A stretch of 64,000 nt of DNA, from NCBI GenBank assembly GCA_014058105.1, contig JACGCM010001548.1, positions 62,001-126,000 of the forward strand, given 5' to 3'. Both the position numbers and the translations under genes were made by a program. Source of the stretch: Kingdonia uniflora. Lineage: Eukaryota; Streptophyta; Magnoliopsida; Ranunculales; Circaeasteraceae. A model generated the notes under the pieces. It ran no database searches. It had not been told where the DNA came from and worked only from the letters and a program-made list of their open reading frames with translations. Shown here piece by piece: positions 22,479 to 31,207 of the stretch (positions within the stretch are counted from its first letter, which is position 1; the number at the start of each line of letters is the position of its first letter).

Positions 22479-22914
22479 AAAATACGATGAAAATAGATGG
22501 TAAATACCTTACCTATTTGATCAGGTGATATAGGAACAAGGTTTAAGTGTAATGGTTAGTTACGAAGCTGCAATTAGATACATTACAACACTTCTACTAG
22601 ACACAACTCTAGTCCAGCAAAGAATTTGTCATTATCTGTATTGTGCTCTAGAGAGGTCGAAATAGTAGAACACTCATCTTGGGTTGGTTGTGGGCAGACT
22701 ACTTACATGCTTTCAACAATTATCAGTTCCGCACTTGCATATCTATTGTTGACCATGGCATAATAACTGGTACTTTAGAGATGTGTCCTCTCGTTCTAGG
22801 AAAGGTCTACTGTGGTCTTCATTGTGTTTGAGAACTGCCAAACAACATGGTATTTGTTTTAACGAGGGTGAGCAACATGTACGTGAACACATACACACTT
22901 GTTAGAGCACCTAC
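22479..22914. other. Unassigned stretch between the Copia and Harbinger elements
   Basis: No clear gene. On the plus strand a short frame near 22655-22750 reads SSWVGCGQTTYMLSTIISSA and stops soon after, and I do not recognise it. The 3 bp before the next element (TTA, 22912-22914) are the expected Harbinger target. Confidence 0.4.
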
Positions 22915-23082
22915 AACATCTAGGTGAATTGTGATGTGGCGAGGTAGATTTCTCAATCCACCCTCTAAACCCCAAATCCACCCTACAACAGCTAGGTTAA
23001 TTTGCCATGTGTCCACCCAATATCTACCTTGAGGGTAGATTCTCCACCCTCTGGGTAGATTTTTGGTGGATTGATGTTGTTC

Positions 23083-23272
23083 AGTTTAGAACTGCACGTA
23101 GGGAGTAGGCCAATGAGATGATGACACTTGTCAAGCTTTAATAGGTCCTCTTGCCGCGTAGTTCTGAACTACGCGTATATGCAACGTTTGAGATAAAGAC
23201 ACGTGGACGGCTTAGATTTAAGCTATTTCAAACGGCTAGTTCTTGTCGCGTAGTTCAAAACTGCGTGACAAG
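23083..23272. repeat. Left subterminal palindromes of Harbinger element 1
   Basis: Three inverted-repeat sites: CAGTTTAGAACTG (23083-23095); CGCGTAGTTC-T-GAACTACGCG (23156-23176), perfect around one base; and a 31-bp one at 23242-23272 with arms CTTGTC...GACAAG around GCGTAGTTC-AAAACTGCGT. Related sites recur near the right end. They may be transposase or ORF1 binding sites. Confidence 0.7.
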
Positions 23273-23498
23273 AGTCTACAAGTCTAAAGGCATGAAATAA
23301 ATATTGGTTCCCCTCCAAACTAACTTGGTTTTTCCCTGATCAAACTTTTTCAACAAGATGTTCAACGGCTATAAACAACTAGTTTTTTTCATCTATAAAA
23401 CCTATTCATCTTCTACTCTCTTACTCTTCTACAATTAACTCATTCAGCCTAAATCTGAAAACTCAACTTTATTCTATTGTTATTAATTTCGTCGAATT

Positions 23499-24811
23499 AT
23501 GTCTGACAAAATCCTGGCAGACTTACTCATGTCTGACCCATCACTCTCATCTTTGGAGTCATCATCTTTATAATCATCCAGAAGCGAAGAGCTCTTCCAA
23601 CATCAAATTGAGATGATGCACGAGTATATCAAGATTATGATTGAGATGGGAGAAGCAGAAGAAAATGAGTAACAGGTGACATCATCACGGAGCGGGGAGG
23701 TAGTAAAATGGGAAGGATTGCTAAGAGGAAAGGTCGTGATCATAAATTGGGGGAGTTTAACCTTAATCGGGATTACTTGGTGACAACCCAAGATTCAATG
23801 GTATCTCATTTCGTCGTCGATTCCGTATGAGCGAAGGTGTGTATCTACGTATTTATGATCAAATACTTTCTTCGAAGCCCTATTTTATTTAAAAAGATAA
23901 TGTCGCTAAGACGATGGGCTTATCCTCGCACCAAAAGATAACGTGTGCACTTCACATTGGGGAATCTATGAGTATTTTGTAAAACAATTATTACACAATT
24001 CAAAGCTCAATACCTTAGATCTCCCAATGAAAATGATACATTACACTTGTTAGAAGTGAATGGTTCGCGAGGCTTCCTGGGGATGTTAGGTAGTTTAGAT
24101 TGTATGCATTAGAAATGAAAGAATTGTCCTACCAGGTGGGCAGGACAATATACCGGGTATAAAAAAATCTCGATGGTAATTTTAGAAGTGGTTGCATCGC
24201 AAGATCTTTGGATATGGCACGTATTCTTTGGGGTGCCCGGTTCTAATAATGAAATGAACGTCTTGTATCAATGGTGGCTTTTCAACAACTTGTCTAATGG
24301 AGTTGCACTGCCATGCAATTATAATATATACACGGTACCGCATACTATGGGGTATTACTTAGTGGATGGAGTTTATCCAAAATGGCAAACACTTGTTCAA
24401 ACCATAAGAAATCCATCCAATGATGCCGAAAAATATTTTTTGAAGATGCAAGAAGCATGTCAGAAAGACGTAAAGCGTGCTTTTAGGGTATTACAAGTTA
24501 GGTTTCAAATATTGGCATACTGTACGTAATTTTGGAAACCTAGTGATCTAGGAAATGTTATGTGCGCATGTATAATCCTGCACAATATGATCGCCGAAGA
24601 TGAACGTCATACTTACGTCCGGCAAATGGACATTGATCCTGAGTTTAGAACATCCGTGAATAATTGGAAGGAGGACTTAAATCCAAGACACGCGATCAAC
24701 ATTATGGCAGAGTACATTCAGAAGGTTCATAAAATTAGAAATAAATATGCTCATTTCCAATTACGAGATGAACTTTTCGCGCATTTCTGGAATCGAAAAG
24801 GGGCAAAGTAA
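23499..24811 (+). pseudogene. PIF/Harbinger transposase (DDE_Tnp_4 type), inactive
   Basis: The transposase cuts and pastes the element in the nucleus. The ATG at 23499 opens MSDKILADLLMSDPS. Frameshifts near 23670 and stops break the N-terminal half. The catalytic core is readable: GMLGSLDCMH (about 24085-24115, first Asp, then a TAG), NCPTRWAGQYTGYKK, FFGVPGSNNEMNVL (second Asp now Glu), MGYYLVDGVYPKWQTLVQTI, and QKDVKRAFRVLQ (third acidic residue now Lys). The C-terminus follows in a shifted frame (24560-24811; IILHNMIAEDE, FQLRDELFAHFWNRKG). Two of three catalytic residues are changed, so it is dead apart from its stops. A TATA box (CTATAAAACC, about 23393) lies upstream. Confidence 0.85.
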
Positions 24812-25009
24812 TGTAGTCTTTATCATTATTTTTTTATTTTCTAAAGTAATGTATTTTGTTTCCAAGTTTGATGTTGAAGTTGTAATGTATTTTCTCTACT
24901 TGATTGAAGTATATTTTAAGAATTACGTACGATTAATAACAATTTTATTAAAATAATGAAATTGTATAGAACTTAAGAACTACTATTAACGTTAAGGATT
25001 ACATCAATC

Positions 25010-26560
25010 TTAATCACTAGAAACGTCGTCATCACTTAGACACTGTTCCTTCAACTTCTTCAAATATTCTTTAATTTGCTTCTTCATCCAATGCCTTAGT
25101 GAGAGTAGTAGGCTACTTGGGTCCATTGTCATCACCTTAACCATATGCGCATCTTCGATGCATTTTTTTTAGTTAGCTCCGATTCACATCTTATTTGAAT
25201 CTCAGCCTCTCTAGCCAACTTTTGTTCCTCTCATGCTCTAGCTCTAGCTTCCTTTTCCTCTTTCCTCTGCTCGTCTCTCTCATTCCATGCCTTCATCATG
25301 TTGGTCATTATCTTAAACATCTTCTTTCCCCAATATCCTATACTTGACTTTGCCGCTTCTTTGGCCTTATATTTTTTTGACTGTTCGGTCGTACATCCCC
25401 AGAAGAATATAGTGGTGTATCCATGTCGATAGAATCATCTGGAATTATGATATTTGAAGTGCCAGATGTAGGTGTTTCAGGATCGGTATTGGCGGAGTTA
25501 CCCGGGCTATCGTTAAAATTTGACATCCTAGCGACCTTGCGGCCTGGTTGCCCGATGTGATGAATTTGTGACCATTTTAGGTATGTTTCCAAAACTTTGT
25601 ACGCTTCCCCAAGTGTAAATGGTTTGTGTTGTAGTTGTATGAATGTATCGTATACCATACGTTCCTAGAAATCAAGCTAGAAAATTCTTTAGAGTATAAT
25701 CAACCATTAAACATTAACGAAATGAGAAAAATAAATGAAATACTTATGAAGTCAGCCGTTCCAATACCGGTAAAATATCGGCTCTCAAGGTCTTGAATGA
25801 TGCCTCTAAAAATCAAACATTCCTTATTGAGCTTCCCCTTATACGCACAATTGACACCGTTGTTCAATTGTCATATTGATTGGCTAACATAGAAGGAGTT
25901 GTATTGATCATGCACCTTGAACCAAAATGTAGCGGCTTTTTGGTTGTTCGTAGCAGCGAGGTTTTGAGACACTTGGGACCATGCGCGCGAAAGATTCACG
26001 AAGTCATCGGAGGACCAATTTTTGGATTTCTTATATCTTTCTTTGTCGTCATCAACTTCATCCTCAACTACAATAGGTGTCGATACAATTTTTCTTTTAG
26101 ACTTGGCCTTCCCGCATATATTACTTTACATAAGAACTGGATTGAGTTCCTTGGAGATGACCGAAGAGACAACCGGAGATGTAACTGGTGATGTATTAAG
26201 ATTTAAATCATTTAAACCCCAGGTGCCTTGCATCGGCGTGGTACTCAAAATTCCAACGGCGAAACCGGTTTGAGATGAATAATATGGATTCCCCAGTTAA
26301 GGGTACGAGCCCGTATACCCATCAAATTGAAGGTAACATCCTTAGTTTGGGTAATGAGGATAATATCCATGGGTTTGAGATTAAAATTGATTATCAAGTG
26401 GCGAGAATAGTTTGCGAACATGCTGATTCCGATATTGGGAAGTGTTATGCATTTGCGAGGGATCAAATACGTCGAATTGAGGAGGAAAGATGTTTTCTTG
26501 TTGGGTCGTATTGGAGGATTGAGAGTGGTTTTGAGAATTAGATTGGGAGCATGTGGATGA
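25010..26560 (-). pseudogene. Harbinger ORF1 (Myb/NAM-associated DNA-binding partner), broken
   Basis: ORF1 proteins bind transposon ends and bring the transposase to the nucleus. On the minus strand a Gln/Asn/Ser-rich N-terminus (SQSSNTTQQENIFPPQFDV) leads to a Myb/SANT-like helix set (KNWSSDDFVNLSRAWSQVSQ, about 25990). An intron comes next (roughly 25745-25680). The second exon carries the NAM-associated C-terminal region (FTLGEAYKVLETYLKWSQI) and an acidic/basic linker. The end is a Lys/Arg coiled coil (GKKMFKIMTNMMKAWNERDE) and a tail finishing SDDDVSSD at 25010. Stops and at least one frameshift are present. It converges with the transposase gene, and the two 5' leaders resemble each other (TATAAA, then CATTCATCTTCTAC). 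Confidence 0.75.
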
Positions 26561-26659
26561 GATAGTGGTTTTTTTTGTAAGGTAAGGAGGGAAGAGAGTA
26601 TAGAAGATTAAAAGGGAGGAAAGCGTAGAAGATGAATGATATTTATAGTTGAAAAAAAA

Positions 26660-26815
26660 CTAACCGTTAATATGGCCGTTGAGTAACTTGGACAACAAGT
26701 TTCCAAAAATCAACTAGCCGTTGAGTAACTTGGAAAATAAGTTTCCAAAAAAAACTAACCGTTAATATGGTCGTTGAGTAACTTGCACAACAAGTTTGCC
26801 CAAACAATATTAAAT
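26660..26815. repeat. Three imperfect direct repeats upstream of ORF1
   Basis: A 40-55 bp unit containing GYCGTTGAGTAACTTG and AAGTTTSCMAAA occurs three times just upstream of ORF1 on the minus strand. An inverted, weaker version (near 23350-23385) lies upstream of the transposase. These are probably promoter repeats of the element. Confidence 0.55.
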
Positions 26816-26859
26816 TTTTTATTACCAATTAAACCAAGTATAGAGAGGAGGTCATAAAC

Positions 26860-27081
26860 AAGCTAACGTTTAACATAACATATCAAAGTTCTAAACAAAA
26901 CATAACATACTCAACGTAGTTTTAACATAGAAAATAAAAGTTCTAAACAAAATAAAGCATACTCAACGTAGTTTAAACAAAACATAAATTAAAATTCTAA
27001 ATAAAAAGTAGCCAAACTGGGACGACCACTCTTAGTTTGGCGGGCGCGTCTGCTACGTGTGAGACTCTCGTCATAGGTACA
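26860..27081. repeat. AT-rich spacer repeats downstream of the PMD gene
   Basis: The phrase GTTCTAAACAAAA...CATACTCAACGTAGTTT recurs two to three times. It separates the Harbinger core genes from the 3' end of the PMD gene. No ORF. Confidence 0.4.
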
Positions 27082-28000
27082 TTACACAACCAACTTTGTC
27101 TGGTATGAAACGAACATCTCTGCTAGTCTCTCAGACGTCTCTTGGAAGACCTCTTGAGCCCGCCTCAGCTCTCCCTCTAACTCGGCCGTGCGGTTAACGT
27201 ATTGGCTTGAGTCTTTATATGTCGTATACCGTATTCCTTGAAATTGATGCCACAACTCATTTATACTTTACGTAGGTGGACACAGGTGTGGTACATGCAT
27301 CACCGGGATCGGTTTCCATCTGTGTTGATCGGTCATTCCTGCCATATCCATGAACCATCCCATATCATATGGATTGTTGGTCGCATGAACACCATAGTCT
27401 TGCACCTATAAAGACGTAGCTAAACTCGACGTAGGTGACAAGTGTACATCGGGCCTCACTAGATCAGGCCCGACCATCCAAATATTACCCACCCTCTTTA
27501 CTAAATTGTAACCGATCTTGGGATTTAGATGAGCGGCACGCCAATATGTCATGTAATCTACGTCTGAAACAAGATAATTACGACCATCGTAAAAGTCCAC
27601 ATCTTTCAGACCCTGATATAACTCTCGATCATACCTTGGGAATTCCATAATCTCTCGAGGGGGTAATAGGGTACACTATCATGCCCGGTCATCTGATACA
27701 TACATCGATCTCCTAAATACTAAAGCATACCATGCCTGTATAGGACTGACACCAATGGAACCCTCTGAAAGCTTAGCGCTGAAGTAACTCTTACCTCTGA
27801 ACAAAATAATTATCCAGAATGTGCCATGGTTATCAATCTATGTTGGTTATGTTCTTCCATTCTATCATTTCCCTAATCACAGCAAAAGAATGATAGATTT
27901 TAGACCCCATACTAGCCCTTTCATTTCTCCACAAGAACCCATATGGGGATAAATATGGTTAAAGTTTTGTACCTTCACTATATATATTCCAACCCGACAG

Positions 28001-29395
28001 TGTAGTAGCCTACTAGTAGCCTTCGACAGACGGCCGAAGCACACTTCATAGCTTACTCGAATGTATCGAAGCCCACTTAATCCCTAAAATAGGCTCCCCA
28101 GAGATCCCCAAGAGATGAACTTTCGACACCAGACAAAGCTTCGGGGAAAGATCAGTACATTGCAGCAGACATCCCTCAACCATATCTACATATGGACGAA
28201 GTATGACAAGACAGCCAGCCAGCCCACCAGAGAAAGCTTCGGGGACAGGTCAGTACATTGCAGCAGACATCCCTCGACCATATCTACATATGGTCAAAGT
28301 ATAACAAGACAGACAGCCAGCCCACCAGACAAAGCTTCAGGGACAGATTACTACATTGCAGCAAACATCCCTCGATCATATCTACATATGGACGAAGTAT
28401 GACGGGACAAACAGCCAACCCACCAGACAAAGCTTCGGGGAGAGGTCAGTACATTGTAGCAGACATCCCTCGACCATATCTACATATGGTCGAAGTATGA
28501 TAAGACAGACAGCCAGCCCACCAGACAAAGCTTCGGGGACAGGTCAGTACATTGTAACAGACATCCCTCGACCATATCTACATATGGTCGAAGTATGACA
28601 AGACAGACAGACAGCCCACCAGACAAAGCTTCGGGGACAGATCAGTACATTGCAGCAGACATCCCTCGACCATATCTACATATGGTCGAAGTATGACAAG
28701 ACAGACAAACAGCCCACCAGACAAAGCTTCGGGGATAGATCAGTACATTGCAGAAGACATCCTTCGTCCATATCTACATATGGTCAAAGTATGACAAGAC
28801 ATACAGCCAGCCCACTAGACAAAGCTTTGAGAACGGATTAACATCCTACAACAGAAACCCTTTGACCTCACTAACATACGGTCAAAGAAAGATAAGACAG
28901 ACAACTACCTCATCAGATAAGACAACGTACTGATTGGCTCGTGCATCTACAGTGACAGGTCCAACCACCGCGCCGTTTAGAGACATCACCGATAAATGTT
29001 GTAGTAATAGTACCGACAAGACCGGCACCCATAACTCGCCAGGATTTTTTGACAGTGTAATCATCTAACCCTGACCCACACTTGGTGACTCAGCTCTCTG
29101 TGTTTCTATAAATAGAGGAGAGGGGAAACCAAACAGGGGTTAGAAAAATCATCTCCAACCTCTTGCATTTTACCTTCGACCACCCTGTACTCGAACCCTG
29201 TTATTTACTCTTCAGTAATATAATCTGTCGTAAAAATCCTTACCAGAGGTCGTAGAGAGTCATATTCGGGTCTCTACGCAAGTATTTGTCTTTAGATAGA
29301 TCTTATTTTAGGCCAAATGCTTGTATCCTCTGACTGAAGATTGATTCTACGTTGCGAGAACTAACTCCCCCTCTGAATGGAGTTAGCTCCCTACA
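28001..29395. mobile_element. Solo LTR inserted in the PMD gene
   Basis: 1395 bp with TGTAG...CTACA ends and perfect 5-bp target repeats GACAG at 27996-28000 and 29396-29400. It contains a TATA box (CTATAAATAGAGGAG, about 29106-29120) and a likely R/U5 part, and no coding sequence. These fit one LTR left after recombination. Taking it out with one GACAG restores the PMD reading frame. The left half is a tandem array of 98-bp units. The TATA box implies transcription toward higher coordinates. Confidence 0.85.
28120..28830. repeat. 98-bp tandem array inside the solo LTR
   Basis: About seven copies of a 98-bp unit. Landmarks per unit are GACAAAGCTTCGGGGA, CAGTACATTGCAGCAGACAT, CATATCTACATATGGTC and CCAGCCCACCA. 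Phasing is exact (28258, 28356, 28454, 28552, 28650, 28748). Further degraded copies flank it on both sides (28020-28120 and 28830-28925). Open frames through the array are by-products of the repeat. Confidence 0.9.
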
Positions 29396-30578
29396 GACAG
29401 TACTCAAAGAACCAAAACTCCAACATCGCATAGAATCCGGTGATCGATTTCTTCACCTTCCCATCCTTCAGAACTGAGACTTCATCTAGTCCCCGATATA
29501 AAGCCGCCATAATCGGGTACCCCAGTTAAAACTCGACGCACCAATAATATCGTAGTCTGTCAAGGCTGCAAAATAACCCACCCGAAGAGATGTGCTAGCA
29601 TTTGAGAAGAAGAGATTACCCATCATATAGGCAATAAATGCCCTCGCATACATGATATCCATTTGTAGGTCGTAATTGTTGAGACGTGGATTCAAAGGCT
29701 CATTCCACATTTTTAAATAGGCGAGGGGTAATGTTACCGTACCTGATGTCAGAGCTTGTGATCCCCGGAAAATCTTTTTTGCTTCCTCTATCTTAGAGTA
29801 CCTTTCGTCGTACGGGAGTTCGCGACCTAGCCCAAACTTTAAGCTCGTTAGCATGACAAAGTCTAACGATGTGAAACCCAGTTCCCCGCAAGGGAAGTGA
29901 AAGGTATGGGTGGAAGGCCACCACCGTTTCACGAGAGCATGAATGAGATGGTTATCAGAGTTTTCCACCTTAATCGAGCAAAACTCCTTAAAACCCATAT
30001 CATCGACCAACTTCTTCAACATCGGGTACCGTGCAATCCATTGGTACCACTTCAGTACCTTATCCAATGATCCCTTGCACTGTATTTCATCTAGGTTATG
30101 AGAAAAAAAACGCATTAACACGCTAGGCTTTCATTCGGGCATTTCATCGAACACATGACAATATACGTTAATAACACTTCAAATTTACACAAAACTTACC
30201 GGCATTTCCTCCGATCCAACAAAAATATGGACCCAGCCGTCCGGGAGGATATCTACTCGGTTCAACTTCTCGAGCGTTGGGGAGGGATCGTTGTCCTCTG
30301 TCAATTGTAACGCCCACATATGTGTTACCAATTCTTGCCCCCTTCGTTTTACTTCGGCGTTTGCGTTACGTGTAGTTTTGGAAAAATTATGCCTCGGTCG
30401 CGAACTAGACTCTCCTGACATTTTTAAGCGGTTAACGACGTCGATGACGGAGGAAATGGGTTGGGTTGGAAAACTTGTGGTGTAAGGGTTGGGTATGCCT
30501 TGGGTATGTTATGCCTAAAACTTGAAACAACACTTGAAACGAATGAACCAAAGTTATGCCTAAAACTTGCACGGAGTT

Positions 30579-30753
30579 GTCGCGCGGTTTTGAACTGTTC
30601 GGCTAATTAACAAAAAAAAAAAAAAAAGCGTGGCAATATCTTATTGGTCATTCTTACGTGTAGTTTAGAACTGCGCCGCAACTTTTAACGTTTGAGATGG
30701 GAACACGCAGGTTGATCCTGTGTGTTGATTTTGCCTCGCAGTTCTGAACTGCG
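30579..30753. repeat. Right subterminal palindromes of Harbinger element 1
   Basis: Three sites mirror the left side: GCGCGGTTTTGAACTGTTCG (about 30580-30601), GTAGTTTAGAACTGCG (about 30660-30675) and a perfect CGCAGTTC-T-GAACTGCG (30737-30753). Confidence 0.65.
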
Positions 30754-30871
30754 GGGAGTGATATTCATCCTAATTTCTTGTTCAACTGCTGTGGGGTGGA
30801 TTGGGGTGGACTGATGTGCAGGGAGTGATATTCACCCTGATTTCTTGTTGAAGTGTTGTGGGGTAGACTAA

Positions 30872-31158
30872 ATTCACCCTGATTTTGGGCAAATCCACCC
30901 ACCCTACTGATTCTGATTTGGATGCTTTTAAAGACTGATAAGAAAAGTTAGAAGTCGTTATCTCATTTTTCATGTTTTTTTTTTTTTGCCAAACAAGCCC
31001 TTCACCACCCATTTCAACCTAAAACTCAAATCAGAATAACAAAATCCTAAAATCTCAAATCAATATTTCCCCAATTTCGAAAACCCTAAATCTGTAACAA
31101 ATCCCCTAATTTTTTTCCATCATTTCTTCACTTCAATGTCAACAGTTTGACATTGCAC

Positions 31159-31193
<35 letters not shown>

Positions 31194-31207
31194 ACAATCC
31201 ACAAAAA
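30872..31207 (+). promoter_or_regulatory. Promoter and 5' leader of the O-fucosyltransferase gene
   Basis: Only about 330 bp separate the Harbinger end from the ATG at 31208. The stretch holds a run of T (about 30972-30986) and a 34-base C run (31160-31193). No strong TATA box is visible. The core promoter may therefore include the end of the transposon. Confidence 0.35.
31160..31193 (+). repeat. Run of 34 C in the 5' leader
   Basis: Uninterrupted C tract ending 14 bases before the start codon of the O-fucosyltransferase. If transcribed as drawn, the mRNA carries poly-C just upstream of the ATG. The exact length may be uncertain. Confidence 0.9.

Larger units (their letters stand above)
27082..30421 (-). 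pseudogene. Plant mobile domain (PMD) protein gene inside Harbinger element 1, broken
   Basis: Starts MSGESSSRPRHNFSKTTRN at 30421. The first exon ends at a donor (GGTAAG at about 30200). The next exon (30121-29486) holds the PMD core: MRFFSHNLDEIQCKGSLDKV, HALVKRWWPSTHTFHFPCGE (hallmark), YARAFIAYMMGNLFF. The frame continues LDEVSVLKDGKVKKSITGFY and FWFFEYC. It is cut by a solo LTR and resumes in frame as RVGIYIVKVQNFNH on the far side. Later parts with frameshifts are IYHSFAVIREMIEWKNIT, FQRVPLVSVLYR, DYMTYWRAAHLNPKIGYNLV, and a C-terminal helix ELRRAQEVFQETSERLAEMF. PMD proteins (PF10536) are known both as host silencing factors (MAIN/MAIL1) and as passengers of transposons. The role here is unknown. 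Confidence 0.8.
22915..30871. mobile_element. PIF/Harbinger DNA transposon carrying a third, PMD, gene
   Basis: About 8 kb. The left end GAGCACCTACAAC follows TTA, the usual Harbinger start and target. The right end is less sure. The inverse of GTTGTGGGGTAGAC near 30858-30871 is the best match, but the following TAA is not a direct copy of TTA. Each side has three imperfect palindromes of the type CGCRGTTCTGAACTGCG (23083-23272 and 30579-30753). Inside are a DDE transposase (plus strand), ORF1 (minus) and a plant mobile domain gene (minus). All are mutated. A solo LTR (28001-29395) was added later. The element ends about 340 bp before the O-fucosyltransferase ATG. Confidence 0.75.

Noticed and set aside
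28120..28830. CRISPR-like array
   Set aside because: The whole 98-bp unit repeats without unique spacers, and the host is a plant.
28115..28841. Overlapping open frames with repeated peptide QQTSLDHIYIWxKYDKT
   Set aside because: They arise because the 98-bp tandem unit keeps frames open; the array lies in a non-coding solo LTR.
30858..30874. Exact right border and TSD of Harbinger element 1
   Set aside because: The best end match is followed by TAA while the left flank is TTA, so a clean duplication cannot be claimed.
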